The notes beneath the pieces are model-generated. The model saw only the letters and a list, made by a program, of their open reading frames with translations, did not search any database and was not told the origin of the DNA. Positions 53,788-63,932 of a stretch of 64,000 bases of DNA are shown here, piece by piece (within the stretch, counting starts at the first letter, position 1; the number at the start of each line of letters is the position of its first letter). Origin of the DNA: Achromobacter denitrificans NBRC 15125 (GTDB lineage: Bacteria; Pseudomonadota; Gammaproteobacteria; Burkholderiales; Burkholderiaceae_B). The position numbers and the translations under genes are program-made. The stretch lies in contig NZ_BCTQ01000016.1 in the NCBI RefSeq assembly GCF_001571365.1, forward strand, positions 78,233 to 142,232, read 5' to 3'.

Positions 53788-54858
53788 TCAGAAGATGTGG
53801 CGGAACCCGACGGCGGCGCCCAGCTGGTTGCTCTTGCCGGCGATTTCGCCGCTGGCGGCGTCGCTGACCTTGTTCCAGTCCACGGTGCCGTACAGCTGCG
53901 AACGCTTGGACAGCGAGTACTCGGCCACGGCGACCAGCGCGTAGCGCTTGCCCTTGTCGCCTTCCTCCACGACGTTCTTGCTCTGGTCGTAGTAGGCGGC
54001 GCCGGTGATGGCCCAGCGCGGCGTGGCCTGCCAGGTCACGCCGGCGAAATAGCCGTTGTCCTTGCGGTCCAGGCTGGCGGTGGTGGTGCCGCCCATGACG
54101 CCGTTGACCCAGCCGGTCTCGTCGCGCCCGTTGTAGTAGCCGGCGAAGACCTTGGCGCCGTCGAACTGATAGGAAGCGTTCAGGTTCCAGACGCGCTGGC
54201 GCAGGTCGGAATCCGTGGCGTCGTAGGTCTGCTGGTAGGCCGCGCCCAGGCCCAGCTGCCCGATCATGTAGCGCAGGCTGGCGCCGTACTGCTCGCCGGC
54301 CTTGTGGTCGTCCCAGTCTTCGCCGTTGGCCCAGGACAGCACGACGGACAGGTCGCCGAAGGTATTGGCGTACTTGGTCATGTTGTTGGTGCGCACGCGC
54401 GACATGGCGGCGGGCAGCCAGGCGTTCTGGTCGTAGTTGCCCACGGTCAGCGGGTCGAAGTAGTCGGCCAGCAGGTCGAACATGGGGGTGTTTTGCAGGC
54501 CCAGCGTCAGGGTGCCGACCTGGCCGCCGTCCAGGCCCACGTAGGCCAGGCGGCTGAAGGCCTTGGTCGTGTCCGACCCGCGGCCGTTCTGCAGGTTGAT
54601 ACCGTTCTCCAGCCGGAAGAAGGCGCGGTTGCCGCCGCCCAGGTCTTCGGAGCCGCGCAGGCCCCAGCGGCTGTTGGAAATGGCGCCGTTCTCCATCGAC
54701 ACGCGGCTGCCGTCCTGGCCGACCGCGCCCGAGCTGGTGCTCAGGTAGCGGATGCTGACGTCGGCGATGCCGTACAGGGTGACGCTGGTTTCGGCGCTGG
54801 CCGCGCCGGCGGCGAGGCCGAGGCCTGCCAGGGCCAGGGACAAGGTGATGCGTTTCAT
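53788..54858 (-). CDS. Gram-negative general porin (OmpC-like, Bordetella type)
   Basis: 356 residues. Signal peptide 1-22 (LSLALAGLGLAAGAASA). Mature start ETSVTLYGIADVSIRYLS, then NSRWGLRGSEDLGGGNRAFFRLENGINLQNG near 61-90, QVGTLTLGLQNTPMFDLL near 110, and final GAAVGFRHIF. A 16-stranded trimeric barrel of the porin_4 family used for passage of small anions. GGAGGAG lies before ATG 54858. Convergent with livF. Confidence 0.92.
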   Translation of the reverse strand: MKRITLSLALAGLGLAAGAASAETSVTLYGIADVSIRYLSTSSGAVGQDGSRVSMENGAISNSRWGLRGSEDLGGGNRAFFRLENGINLQNGRGSDTTKAFSRLAYVGLDGGQVGTLTLGLQNTPMFDLLADYFDPLTVGNYDQNAWLPAAMSRVRTNNMTKYANTFGDLSVVLSWANGEDWDDHKAGEQYGASLRYMIGQLGLGAAYQQTYDATDSDLRQRVWNLNASYQFDGAKVFAGYYNGRDETGWVNGVMGGTTTASLDRKDNGYFAGVTWQATPRWAITGAAYYDQSKNVVEEGDKGKRYALVAVAEYSLSKRSQLYGTVDWNKVSDAASGEIAGKSNQLGAAVGFRHIF

Positions 54859-55205
54859 GCGGGGCTCCTCCAGGTATCGCTGTTTCTGTTTGCGCCGGGC
54901 TTGTGGCCCGGCCTGTTGCGCTTGGCGGATCGCCAGGCGCTGGGCCGCCGCGCCGACGCTTTCGGATGAGCGCGGGTCCGGGCGGCAGCCTCGGTTGCAT
55001 GATCGCGCCCCGCCGAGAGGAGGCAAGGGCGCCTGGGGATTCTAAAAAAGTTTGGGGGCGGGACAGGGCCGGATTCGTTCGTCGTTTTCCCGGGTTTACA
55101 GAATCCCGAAACCGGCGGCGGTGGACCTGGGGCCGCCTTTGCGGACGCGGCGGGCGAAAAAAAACCCCGTTGCGGGAACGGGGTTTTCGGGGGCTCCGGG
55201 CGGGC
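54859..55205. other. 347-base gap upstream of the porin gene
   Basis: On the minus strand TAGAAT (55039-55044) is a candidate -10 for the porin, giving a leader of about 175 bases; no -35 is clear. The TRAP terminator lies at 55157-55187. The rest is GC-rich without a recognised gene. Confidence 0.5.
55157..55187. terminator. Bidirectional terminator after TRAP operon 2
   Basis: ACCCCGTT (55164-55171) and AACGGGGT (55177-55184) with 5-base loop, eight A before and four T after. Reading right to left it ends the TRAP operon with a U-run of eight. Confidence 0.92.
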
Positions 55206-56507
55206 CTACAGCGTCATGTGCTGAGGCAGCCATGTCGCGATGCCCGGCACGGCATAGAGCAGCAGCACGGCCAGGATCATCAGGAAGAACATCGGCAGCG
55301 AAGCCCGGGCGATGTAGGGCAGCTCGCGGCCGCTCATGCCCGACAGCACGAACAGGTTGAAGCCCACCGGCGGGGTGATCTGTGCCATTTCCACAACGAA
55401 CACGATGAAAATGCCGAACCAGATCAGGTCGATGCCGGCCGCCTGCACCGTCGGCAGCAGCACGCCCATGGTCAGCACCACGATGGAGATGCCGTCCAGG
55501 AAGCAGCCCAGGACGATGAAGAACACCATCAGCGCCATGATCAGCCCGAACTGCGACAGCCCCAGGCCGCCGATCCATTCCGCCAGCGCGCGCGGCAGGC
55601 CGATGTAGCCCATGGCCAGGGTCAGGAACTGCGCGCCCGCCAGGATCAGCGCGATCATGCAGTACAGCCGGGTGGCGCCCAGCAGCGATTGCATGAAGGT
55701 GGAGCGGTTGAGCGAGCCTTGCAGCGCCGACAGGACCAGCGCGCCCACCACGCCCACCGCCGCGGCTTCCGTCGCGGTGGCGATGCCGGTGTAGATGGAG
55801 CCCAGCACCGCGCCGATCAGCAGCATCACCGGGATCAGGTGCCGCGAGCGCGACAGTTTCTGCATCAACGAAAGGCCGGGGTCCGCCGGCGGCACCTGGC
55901 CCGGATTGCGGATCGCCCACCAGGCGATGTAGCCCATGAACAGCAGGGCCAGCAGGATCCCGGGCACGATGCCGGCGATGAACAGCCTGGCGATGGACAC
56001 GTCCGCCGCCACCCCGTACACGATCATGATGATCGAGGGCGGAATGAGCAGGCCCAGCGTGCCGGCGCCCGACAGCGTGCCGAGGATCTTCTCCTCGGGG
56101 TAGCCGCGGCGCGTCAGCTCGGGGATGGTCATTTTGCCCACCGTGGCGCAGGTGGCCGCGGACGAGCCCGAGACCGCCGCGAAAATGGCGCAGCCGATCA
56201 CGTTGGTGTGCAGCAGGCGGCCGGGCAGGCGGTTGAGCCAGGGGGCGAGCCCCTTGAACAGGTCTTCCGACAGGCGGGTGCGGAACAGGATCTCGCCCAT
56301 CCACAGGAACAGCGGCAGGGCGGTCAGCGTCCAGCTGGAGGACGCGCCCCAGATGGTGACCGCCATGGCGTCGCCCGCGGGCCGGCTGGAGAAGATCTCC
56401 ATGCCGATCCAGGCCGTGCCCGCCAGCGTCAGGCCGACCCAGACCCCGCAGCCCAGCAGGACGAAGATCGAGACCACCAATAGGGTAATGACGAGGAGTT
56501 CATTCAT
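55206..56507 (-). CDS. TRAP transporter large permease 2 (DctM)
   Basis: 433 residues, about twelve helices. GSSAATCATVGKMTIPELTRRGYPEEKILGTLSGAGTLGLLIPPSIIMIVYG near 115-165 and GCFLDGISIVVLTMGVLLPTVQAAGIDLIWFGI near 330, TPPVGFNLFVLSGMSGRELPYI near 378. Overlaps dctQ by eight bases, so is translationally coupled. Same family as 43647 but clearly distinct in sequence. Confidence 0.92.
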   Translation of the reverse strand: MNELLVITLLVVSIFVLLGCGVWVGLTLAGTAWIGMEIFSSRPAGDAMAVTIWGASSSWTLTALPLFLWMGEILFRTRLSEDLFKGLAPWLNRLPGRLLHTNVIGCAIFAAVSGSSAATCATVGKMTIPELTRRGYPEEKILGTLSGAGTLGLLIPPSIIMIVYGVAADVSIARLFIAGIVPGILLALLFMGYIAWWAIRNPGQVPPADPGLSLMQKLSRSRHLIPVMLLIGAVLGSIYTGIATATEAAAVGVVGALVLSALQGSLNRSTFMQSLLGATRLYCMIALILAGAQFLTLAMGYIGLPRALAEWIGGLGLSQFGLIMALMVFFIVLGCFLDGISIVVLTMGVLLPTVQAAGIDLIWFGIFIVFVVEMAQITPPVGFNLFVLSGMSGRELPYIARASLPMFFLMILAVLLLYAVPGIATWLPQHMTL

Positions 56508-57000
56508 GGGTTTGCTGCGAAGTGGCGGCGGCCAGGCCGCGTGAGCGTCGGATCAATTCGTCGATCAGGGCGACCAGGAACAGCAGCGTGCCGACCGCCA
56601 TGCTGATCTGCGGGATCCACAGCGGCGTCGCGTCGTTGGACGTGGAAATGTCGTTGAATTGCCAGGAGTCGTAGGTCAGCTTGGCGCTGAAGAACGCGAA
56701 GGCGGCGGCCAGCAGGCAGCCGACGGCCAGCGCGAAGATATCGAGCCGGCGGCCGGAGGCGGGTTGCAGGGAATTGAGCAGCAGCGTCACGCGGATGTGC
56801 TCGCCGTGCTTGAAGGTGCTGGACAGGGCGAGGAAGCCGGCGGCGGCCATGAAGTACCCGGCATAGGCGTCGGTGCCGGGGATGTTCATGCTGAGCTGGC
56901 GGGCGATGATCGCCGCCAGCACCGATACCAGCACGCCGATCGTGCACAGGCCGGCCAGCAGGCCGGCCGCGCCGTAAAGACCATCTAAGAAGCGGCGCAT
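56500..57000 (-). CDS. TRAP transporter small permease 2 (DctQ)
   Basis: 166 residues, four helices. SMNIPGTDAYAGYFMAAAGFLALSSTFKHGEHIRVTLLL near 38-76 is the DctQ core (conserved Arg-Val after His). Lies seven bases after the receptor gene. Confidence 0.88.
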   Translation of the reverse strand: MRRFLDGLYGAAGLLAGLCTIGVLVSVLAAIIARQLSMNIPGTDAYAGYFMAAAGFLALSSTFKHGEHIRVTLLLNSLQPASGRRLDIFALAVGCLLAAAFAFFSAKLTYDSWQFNDISTSNDATPLWIPQISMAVGTLLFLVALIDELIRRSRGLAAATSQQTHE

Positions 57001-57007
57001 GGGCAGA

Positions 57008-57982
57008 TCACTGCTTCTTGTAGGCGTCGATCATGGCCTGGCCGTCCGCGCCGGCCTTCTTCAGCCAGTCGTCCAGCATGCGCTTGCCGATCACGGAGAG
57101 GCCTTCCTTCAGCTCGACGGTGGGCTTGACCGTTTCCATGCCGTTCTTGGCCAGCTCTTCCTGGTACCACTTGTTCTTTTCCTGCGACAGCTTCCAGCCG
57201 CGCTCCTCGGCCTGGGCGCCGGCCTTCTTCAGGGCGGCCTGCGTGGCGGGATCCAGGGCGTCGAACGCCTTCTTGTTCACGATCACGGCGTTCTTGGGCA
57301 GCCAGGCCTGCGTGTCGTAGAACTTCTTGATGTACTCGTAGGTCTTGGTGTCGTAGCCCGTGGACGCCGAGGACATGTAGGAATCGATCACGCCCGTGGC
57401 CATGGCCTGCGCCAGCTCGGCCTGCTGCACCGTGACCGGCTGGGCGCCGACCAGTTCGGCGATCTTCGCCGTCACCGGGCTGTAGGCGCGCCACTTCAGG
57501 CCCTTCATGTCGCTGATCTGCTTGATGTCCTTGTTGGCGAAAATGCCCTGGGGCGGCCAGGCCACCGCGTACAGCAAGGTCATGCCGTGCGAGTTCAGCT
57601 TCTTTTCCAGGAAGGGCTTCTGCGCCTGGTAGAGCTTGAACGAGGCGTCGTAGCCGGTCGCCAGGAAGGGCAGGCCGTCCAGTTCGTAGATCGGGTCTTC
57701 GTTGGCGAAGTTGGTCAGGAGGATTTCGCCGATCTGGGCCTGGTTGCCTTGCACCGCGCGCTTGATTTCCGGCGCCTTGTACAGCGACGCGTTGTTGTGC
57801 AGCGTGATCTTGAGCTTGCCTTCGGACAGGCTGTCCACGTCCTTGATGAAGGAGGTCAGGTTCTCGACGTGGAAGTTGCTGGCCGGGTAGGCGCTGGGCA
57901 GGTCCCATTTCGTCTGGGCCTGCGCGCCGGCGCTGAACGCCAGGACGATGCTGCCAGCCAACAGGGAGATTTTCTTGTGCAT
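57008..57982 (-). CDS. TRAP transporter solute-binding protein 2 (DctP)
   Basis: 324 residues. Signal peptide 1-22 (LLAGSIVLAFSAGAQA). TKWDLPSAYPASNFHVENLTSFIKDVD start; ISDMKGLKWRAYSPVTAKIAELVGAQPVTVQQAELAQAMATGVIDSYMSS near 157-206 includes the carboxylate-clamping Arg in LKWRAYS. First gene of TRAP operon 2. GGACC-type site before ATG 57982. Confidence 0.92.
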   Translation of the reverse strand: MHKKISLLAGSIVLAFSAGAQAQTKWDLPSAYPASNFHVENLTSFIKDVDSLSEGKLKITLHNNASLYKAPEIKRAVQGNQAQIGEILLTNFANEDPIYELDGLPFLATGYDASFKLYQAQKPFLEKKLNSHGMTLLYAVAWPPQGIFANKDIKQISDMKGLKWRAYSPVTAKIAELVGAQPVTVQQAELAQAMATGVIDSYMSSASTGYDTKTYEYIKKFYDTQAWLPKNAVIVNKKAFDALDPATQAALKKAGAQAEERGWKLSQEKNKWYQEELAKNGMETVKPTVELKEGLSVIGKRMLDDWLKKAGADGQAMIDAYKKQ

Positions 57983-58125
57983 GGGTGGTCCTTCTTTGCG
58001 AATGATGAAGCCGGGTTGTGCCCGTTAGGCATTGCGAAAGAGAGCGCCGCGACGGTAACGCGCAGCTGAAAAGCCGTGCCATTCTATGTTGCCGTGCGGC
58101 GACAGGGCGCGTGAAATCGTCGGTT

Positions 58126-58140
58126 TAGGGGTTATTCCTA
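58126..58140. promoter_or_regulatory. CTAGG-type dyad between TRAP-2 and nudC
   Basis: TAGGGGTTATTCCTA, perfect TAGG/CCTA arms. The gap separates divergent dctP-2 (57982) and nudC (58262). Similar sites occur at 41372 and 59075. Confidence 0.35.
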
Positions 58141-58261
58141 GGGCGCGCGAACCATGAAGATGCTTGAAGGTTCAATGTTTGAGCAGCGGGCGGCCCGGCT
58201 GCGTCGGAGCGGCGGTTTTTCTTCTAAGATTGCGCTATCGAATGCATGTGCAGAGGCTTGC

Positions 58262-59032
58262 GTGAATTTCGTTTTCCGTCGTGATGAACTGTTGATCGAA
58301 GAAGTGTCCAGCGTGCTGCCGGACATCGCCCTGTGCGAACGCATCGGCTTGCGGGAGGAGATCCTGCAACCCATCTGGGTGCTGCCCGATTCCCCGCACC
58401 GCACGGTGCACGTGGAGCCCGGCGTCGACGCGCCGCAGGGATACGCGTTCCGCAAGCTGCGCTCGCTGTTCGGCGTGCTGGACGACGAGCGCATGGCGCT
58501 GGCCGGCCGCGCCTACCAGATCGCGGAATGGGCGCGCACCCACCGCTACTGCGGCGTCTGCGGCACGCCGCCCGAGCGGCTGCCCACCGAGTTCTGCCTG
58601 CGCTGCCCGTCCTGCGGCTTCGCGGCCTACCCGCGCATCTCGCCCGCGATGATGGTGCTGGTGCGCAAGGGCGACAGCATCCTGCTGGCGCGCCACACCG
58701 CGACCCCCACCGCGCGCTATACCGCGCTGGCCGGCTTCGTCGAGCCCGGCGAAAGCATTGAGCAGACCATCCATCGGGAGGTCTACGAAGAGGTCGGCCT
58801 GAAGGTCGGCAATCTCCGGTATTTCGGCAGCCAGTCCTGGCCGTTCCCGCATTCGCTGATGGTAGCGTTCACGGCCGACTACGTTTCCGGCGATATCCGC
58901 GTCCAGGAAGACGAGATCGCCGACGCCCGGTGGTTCGGCCCCGGCGATCCCATGCCCGACATCGCGGCGCGCATCTCCATCGCGGGATCGCTCATCCGCG
59001 CCAATCTGCCCATGGGCTGGACGGCGCCGTAG
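58262..59032 (+). CDS. nudC: NAD(H) pyrophosphatase NudC
   Basis: 256 residues (E. coli 257). Zinc ribbon with four Cys, CGVCG near 99-103 and CLRCPSCG near 115-122. Nudix box GFVEPGESIEQTIHREVYEE near 160-179 with the catalytic Glu pair, and the NudC tail motif SQSWPFPHS near 193. It cleaves NADH to NMNH and AMP and removes NAD caps from RNA. GTG 58262 matches family length; ATG 58154 would add 36 residues without family match, and TAAGAT (58225-58230) is a possible -10. Confidence 0.9.
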   Translation: MNFVFRRDELLIEEVSSVLPDIALCERIGLREEILQPIWVLPDSPHRTVHVEPGVDAPQGYAFRKLRSLFGVLDDERMALAGRAYQIAEWARTHRYCGVCGTPPERLPTEFCLRCPSCGFAAYPRISPAMMVLVRKGDSILLARHTATPTARYTALAGFVEPGESIEQTIHREVYEEVGLKVGNLRYFGSQSWPFPHSLMVAFTADYVSGDIRVQEDEIADARWFGPGDPMPDIAARISIAGSLIRANLPMGWTAP

Positions 59033-59081
59033 GCCATCCAAGGCGGCAAGGCGCGATTTCGTATCAACCGGCCCTAGGGGT

Positions 59082-59102
59082 ATTCCCTTGGAATAAGGGA
59101 AT
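59082..59102. promoter_or_regulatory. Perfect inverted repeat behind nudC / before regulator
   Basis: ATTCCCTT (59082-59089) and AAGGGAAT (59095-59102) with 5-base spacer. Overlaps CTAGG-type site at 59075. Either nudC terminator or operator for the regulator gene. Confidence 0.5.
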
Positions 59103-59127
59103 GGCGCGGTTATGAGCTAATTTTTTA

Positions 59128-59156
59128 TTGATGAAATGTAGATAAATTATTAGTAT
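59128..59156 (+). promoter_or_regulatory. Candidate promoter of the winged-helix regulator gene
   Basis: TTGATG (59128-59133) and TAGTAT (59151-59156), spacer 17, in an AT-rich stretch (59110-59165). The ATG is at 59188. Confidence 0.45.
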
Positions 59157-59187
59157 TTTGAGCAGATAAACTCGGCTCGCGTCTCTT

Positions 59188-59697
59188 ATGTCATCCGCTT
59201 TGATCGCGTCCTCGGCCCACCTCGCCGGCGGCAGCGCGCCCGATCTCTCCGAGGTGGAGTTCGGCTTGATGATCGCCAGCCACGCCTTCGACCGCTGGAC
59301 AGTGCGCTGCATGGCCGCGGCGGGCCTGCCGGACCTCACGCCCACCGACGTCATGGTGTTCCACCACGTCTACCACCGGCAGCGCCCCAAGAAGCTGGCG
59401 GACATCTGCTTCACGCTCAACGTCGAAGACACCCACATCGTGAGCTACGCGCTCAAGAAGCTGGAGCGGATCGGCGTCGTCAAGGGCGAGCGCAGCAGCA
59501 AGGAAGTGTTCTACAGCGTGACGGACGAGGGCGCCGCCATCCTCAAGCGCTACGCCGAGATCCGCGAGCAGTGCCTGACCTCCGGCCTGGACGCGCCGGG
59601 CGGCGGCGGGCTGGAATTCAGCCGCCAGCTGGCGCACACGCTGCGGGCGCTGTCCGGCCTGTACGACCAGGCGGCCCGCGCGGCCACCTCGCTCTGA
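59188..59697 (+). CDS. MarR-like winged-helix DNA-binding protein
   Basis: 169 residues. [93 protein letters not shown] spans the winged helix: recognition helix about 85-100, wing ([13 protein letters not shown]) near 105. Family is a little-studied MarR-related one. It starts 93 bases before the 5-oxoprolinase-family gene, probably its regulator. ATG 59188. Confidence 0.75.
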   Translation: MSSALIASSAHLAGGSAPDLSEVEFGLMIASHAFDRWTVRCMAAAGLPDLTPTDVMVFHHVYHRQRPKKLADICFTLNVEDTHIVSYALKKLERIGVVKGERSSKEVFYSVTDEGAAILKRYAEIREQCLTSGLDAPGGGGLEFSRQLAHTLRALSGLYDQAARAATSL

Positions 59698-59789
59698 CCG
59701 TATTCATCAACATTCGGGGCCCGGCCCCGTCATCCGCAACCGCCCGCGGCCGAGCGCGCCGCGGCGGCCTCTTGTTATCGAGGACACCT

Positions 59790-62700
59790 ATGAAGTGGCA
59801 ATTCTGGATTGATCGTGGGGGCACCTTTACCGATATCGTGGCGCGCCGTCCCGACGGCAGCACCACCACGGCGAAGATGCTGTCGGAGAACCCCGAGCAG
59901 TACCGCGACGCGGCGGTCGCCGGCATCCGCAAGCTGCTGGGCATCGCGCCCGGGCAGCCCGTGCCGGCCGATCAGGTCGAATGCGTGAAGATGGGCACCA
60001 CGGTGGCCACCAACGCGCTGCTGGAACGCAAGGGCGAACGCACCTTGCTGGTGACCACGCGGGGCTTCCGCGACGGCCTGCGCATCGCCTACCAGAACCG
60101 TCCGCGGCTGTTCGACCGCAACGTGGTGCTGCCCGAGATGCTGTATGAGTCGGTCTTCGAGGCCGACGAGCGCGTGGCGGCCGACGGCGAGGTGATCCGC
60201 GAGCTGGACGAAGCCGGCCTGCGCGCCGGCATGCAGGCCGCCTACGATTCGGGCATCCGCGCCGTGGCGATCGTCTTCATGCACGCGTGGCATGCGCCCG
60301 ACCACGAGGCGCGCGCCGCCCGCATCGCGCGGGATATCGGCTTTCCGCAGGTATCGGCCTCGCACGAGGTCAGCCCGCTGATCAAGTTCGTGTCGCGCGG
60401 CGACACCACGGTGGTGGACGCCTACCTGTCGCCCATCCTCAAGCGCTACGTGGACCAGGTGGCCGGCGAGCTGCCGGGCATCCGCCTGATGTTCATGCAA
60501 TCCAGCGGCGGCCTGACCGACGCGCACCGCTTCCGCGGCAAGGACGCGATCCTGTCCGGGCCCGCCGGCGGCATCGTCGGCATGGTGCGCACCAGCGAGA
60601 CCGCGGGCTTTCCCAAGGTGATCGGCTTCGACATGGGCGGCACCTCGACCGACGTGTCGCACTATGCCGGCGAGTTCGAGCGCGAGTTCGAAACCCAGGT
60701 GGCCGGCGTGCGCATGCGCGCGCCCATGATGAGCATCCATACGGTCGCCGCGGGCGGCGGCTCTATCCTGCATTTCGACGGGGCCCGGCTGCGGGCGGGC
60801 CCGGATTCGGCGGGCGCCAACCCCGGGCCGGCGTGCTACCGCCGGGGCGGTCCCCTGGCCGTGACGGACTGCAACGTCCTGCTGGGCAAGATCCAGCCCG
60901 ACTTCTTCCCCAAGGTGTTCGGCCCGGACGCCAACGAGCCGCTGGACCGCGACGCGGTCGTCCAGCGCTTTGAAGCCATGGCCGCCGAGGTGCGTGCCGC
61001 CACCGGCCGCGGCATGACGCCCGAGCAGCTCGCCGAAGGCTTTCTCGAAATCGCGGTGGGCAACATGGCCGAGGCCATCAAGCGTATCTCGGTGCAGCGC
61101 GGTCATGACGTGACCGAGTACGCGCTGACGGTGTTCGGCGGCGCCGGCGGCCAGCATGCCTGCCTGGTGGCGGACGCGCTCGGCATGACCACGGTGTTCG
61201 CGCATCCGCTGGGCGGCGTGCTGTCGGCCTACGGCATGGGCCTGGCCGACCAGACCGACATGCGCCAGAAGACCGTCGAGAAGGTTCTGGACGCCGAGCT
61301 GATGCAGGCGCTCAAGGCCGAGCTGGACGAACTGGCCGGCCAGGCGGTCGGCGAATTGCGCCGCCAGCACGTGCCCGAGAACGACATCGGCGTCCAGCGA
61401 CGCCTGCACCTGAAGTACCGCGGCACCGATACGGCGCTGGAAGTGGCCTATACGGACCTGGACCGGGTGCGCGAGGACTTCGAGGCGGCCTACCGCCAGC
61501 GCTACTCCTTCCTGATGCCCAACCGCGAACTGGTGGTGGAAACCATTTCGGTCGAGGCCACCGGCGGCGGCGAGCGCGTGGGCGAAGCGCCCGCGTCCCG
61601 CGTGCGCGAAGGCGCGCTGACGGCACGCCGCGACGTGCGCATGTACAGCGGCGGCGCCTGGCGCGACACGCCCCTGTACGTGCGCGAGGACATGGCGGGC
61701 GGCGACGTGGTGGCGGGGCCCGCCATCATTTCCGAGCCCAACCAGACCACGGTGGTCGAGGCCGGCTGGCAGGCCGAGCTGACGCAGCAGGACCACTTCG
61801 TGATCCGCCGCGTCGAAGCGCGTCCGGAGCGCCGCGCCATCGGCACCCAGGCCGATCCGGTCATGCTGGAGGTCTTCAACAACCTCTTCATGTCGATCGC
61901 CGAGCAGATGGGCTACCGCCTGCAGAACACCGCCTATTCGGTGAACATCAAGGAGCGCCTGGACTTCTCCTGCGCGATCTTCGATGCCCAGGCCCGCCTG
62001 ATCGCCAACGCGCCGCACATGCCGGTGCACCTGGGCTCCATGGGCGAGTCGGTGCGCACCGTCATGAATGCGAACGCCGGCCGCATGACGCCGGGCGACG
62101 CCTACGTGGTGAACGATCCCTATCACGGCGGCACGCACCTGCCCGACGTAACCGTCATCACCCCGGTGTTCGGCCGCGACGGACGCGAGATCCTGTTCTA
62201 CGTGGGGTCGCGCGGCCACCATGCCGACATCGGCGGCACCACGCCCGGCTCGATGCCGCCCGATTCCAAGACGGTGGAAGACGAAGGCGTGCTCTTCACG
62301 AACTTCCAGCTCGTGAAGAACGGCGAATTCCGCGAGCAGGCCGTGCGCGACATCCTGGGCTCGGGCCGCTGGCCGGCGCGCAATCCGGACCAGAACATCG
62401 CCGACATGCACGCGCAGATCGCCGCCAACGAGAAGGGCGTGCAGGAACTGCTGCGCATGTGCGACCACTTCGGCCTGGACGTGGTCCGCGCCTACATGGG
62501 CCACGTGCAGGACAATGCCGAGGAAGCGGTGCGCCGCGTGATTTCGGTGCTGAAGGACGGCAGCTACGAGTACCCGCTGGACAATGGCGCCGTGATCCGC
62601 GTGGCGGTGCGGGTGGACACCCAGGCGCGCAGCGCCGTGGTGGACTTCACCGGCACCTCCGAGCAGCTGGACAACAACTTCAACGCGCCCGGGGCCATCG

Positions 62701-63410
62701 CCGTGGCGGCCGTGCTGTACGTGTTCCGCACGCTGGTCAACGACGACATCCCGCTGAACGACGGCTGCCTCGTGCCGCTGTCCATCATCCTGCCGGAAGG
62801 CTCGATGCTGCGCCCGAACCCGCCGGCCTCGGTGGTGGCGGGCAACGTGGAAACGTCCATGTGCATCGTCAACGCGCTGTACGGCGCGCTGGGCGTGCTG
62901 GCCGCGAGCCAGGGCACGATGAACAACTTCACGTTCGGCAACGCGCGCCACCAGTACTACGAGACCATCTCGGGCGGCACCGGCGCGGGTCCGGTGCGCA
63001 TCGACGCCGCGGGACCGCGGGACGAAGGCTTCGCCGGCACCTCGGTGGTGCAGGCGCACATGACCAACTCGCGCCTCACGGATCCGGAAGTGCTGGAATT
63101 CCGCTTTCCGGTGCGCCTGGAGTCCTACGAGATCCGCAAGGGCTCGGGCGGGGCGGGGCGCTATCCGGGCGGCGAGGGCGGCGTGCGCCGCGTGCGCTTC
63201 CTGGAGGACATGACCGCCGCCATCCTGTCGAACAACCGCCGCTACGCGCCGTTCGGCCTGGCGGGCGGGCAGCCCGGCGCCATGGGCCGCAACTCGGTCG
63301 AGCGCGCCGACGGCACCGTCGAGGAACTGGGCCCGCAGGACAGCGCGCAGCTGCGGCCCGGCGACGTGTTCGTGATCGAAACGCCGGGAGGGGGCGGGTA
63401 CGGGCTGTAG
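59790..63410 (+). CDS. HyuA-HyuB fused 5-oxoprolinase/hydantoinase family enzyme
   Basis: 1206 residues. HyuA half: [20 protein letters not shown] at 1-20 (ATPase phosphate loop), [29 protein letters not shown] near 71-99, [16 protein letters not shown] near 277, [12 protein letters not shown] near 319. HyuB half starts near 690 ([35 protein letters not shown]) and ends [10 protein letters not shown]. Enzymes of this fused type hydrolyse 5-oxoproline or hydantoin-like rings with ATP. ATG 59790 with GAGGAC in front. The stop TAG is the first triplet of the palindromic element, and the last 15 codons are repeated downstream. Confidence 0.92.
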   Translation: MKWQFWIDRGGTFTDIVARRPDGSTTTAKMLSENPEQYRDAAVAGIRKLLGIAPGQPVPADQVECVKMGTTVATNALLERKGERTLLVTTRGFRDGLRIAYQNRPRLFDRNVVLPEMLYESVFEADERVAADGEVIRELDEAGLRAGMQAAYDSGIRAVAIVFMHAWHAPDHEARAARIARDIGFPQVSASHEVSPLIKFVSRGDTTVVDAYLSPILKRYVDQVAGELPGIRLMFMQSSGGLTDAHRFRGKDAILSGPAGGIVGMVRTSETAGFPKVIGFDMGGTSTDVSHYAGEFEREFETQVAGVRMRAPMMSIHTVAAGGGSILHFDGARLRAGPDSAGANPGPACYRRGGPLAVTDCNVLLGKIQPDFFPKVFGPDANEPLDRDAVVQRFEAMAAEVRAATGRGMTPEQLAEGFLEIAVGNMAEAIKRISVQRGHDVTEYALTVFGGAGGQHACLVADALGMTTVFAHPLGGVLSAYGMGLADQTDMRQKTVEKVLDAELMQALKAELDELAGQAVGELRRQHVPENDIGVQRRLHLKYRGTDTALEVAYTDLDRVREDFEAAYRQRYSFLMPNRELVVETISVEATGGGERVGEAPASRVREGALTARRDVRMYSGGAWRDTPLYVREDMAGGDVVAGPAIISEPNQTTVVEAGWQAELTQQDHFVIRRVEARPERRAIGTQADPVMLEVFNNLFMSIAEQMGYRLQNTAYSVNIKERLDFSCAIFDAQARLIANAPHMPVHLGSMGESVRTVMNANAGRMTPGDAYVVNDPYHGGTHLPDVTVITPVFGRDGREILFYVGSRGHHADIGGTTPGSMPPDSKTVEDEGVLFTNFQLVKNGEFREQAVRDILGSGRWPARNPDQNIADMHAQIAANEKGVQELLRMCDHFGLDVVRAYMGHVQDNAEEAVRRVISVLKDGSYEYPLDNGAVIRVAVRVDTQARSAVVDFTGTSEQLDNNFNAPGAIAVAAVLYVFRTLVNDDIPLNDGCLVPLSIILPEGSMLRPNPPASVVAGNVETSMCIVNALYGALGVLAASQGTMNNFTFGNARHQYYETISGGTGAGPVRIDAAGPRDEGFAGTSVVQAHMTNSRLTDPEVLEFRFPVRLESYEIRKGSGGAGRYPGGEGGVRRVRFLEDMTAAILSNNRRYAPFGLAGGQPGAMGRNSVERADGTVEELGPQDSAQLRPGDVFVIETPGGGGYGL

Positions 63411-63635
63411 GATGGGTGGAGCGCGAGATGACTCGCGCAAAAACCCAATCGCCCAGCGCGCGAAACCCATGCTGCCGCAATCGATTGTTTTCCGGCCGAT
63501 GCGGGGCATAGTCTGCTCATGGCCGCTTGGGGAATCTGCTCAAGGCTTCATGCACTGTCTGCTCACGGCCGCATGGGTTACGCGCGTTCAGCGCTGGGGT
63601 TCTTGCTTAAGAACTCTCGCGCTCCACCCATCCTA
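63408..63635. repeat. Palindromic element copy 2, 228 bp
   Basis: Outer arms TAGGATGGGTGGAGCGCGAG (63408-63427) and the perfect complement at 63616-63635. Inner GCGCGAAACCCATG (left) and CATGGGTTACGCGC (right) are related to the inner arms of the copy at 9870. Differs from that copy at arm position 12 (G versus A) with a matching change on the other side. Confidence 0.85.
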
Positions 63636-63704
63636 CGCGTCGTCCGGATCAGACATCACGACGTGTTCGTGATCGAAACGCCGGGAGGAGGCGGGCACGG
63701 GCTG

Positions 63705-63932
63705 TAGGATGGGTGGAGCGCGAGATGACTCGCGCAAAAACCCAATTGCCCAGCGCGCGAAACCCATGCTGCCGCAATCGATTGTTTTCCGGCCGATGCG
63801 GGGCACAGTCTGCTCATGGCCGCTTGGGGAATCTGCTCAAGGCTTCATGCACTGTCTGCTCACAGCCGCATGGGTTACGCGCGTTCAGTGCTGGGGTTCT
63901 TGCTTAAGGACTCTCGCGCTCCACCCCTCCTA
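63705..63932. repeat. Palindromic element copy 3, 228 bp
   Basis: Same structure as 63408-63635 with one arm mismatch (CCACCCCTCCTA on the right). Second unit of the tandem array. Its TAG ends the repeated tail reading frame. Confidence 0.85.

Noticed and set aside
59775..63509. 1244-codon minus-strand frame opposite the 5-oxoprolinase gene
   Set aside because: High-GC antisense shadow; the plus strand holds a full well-conserved enzyme.
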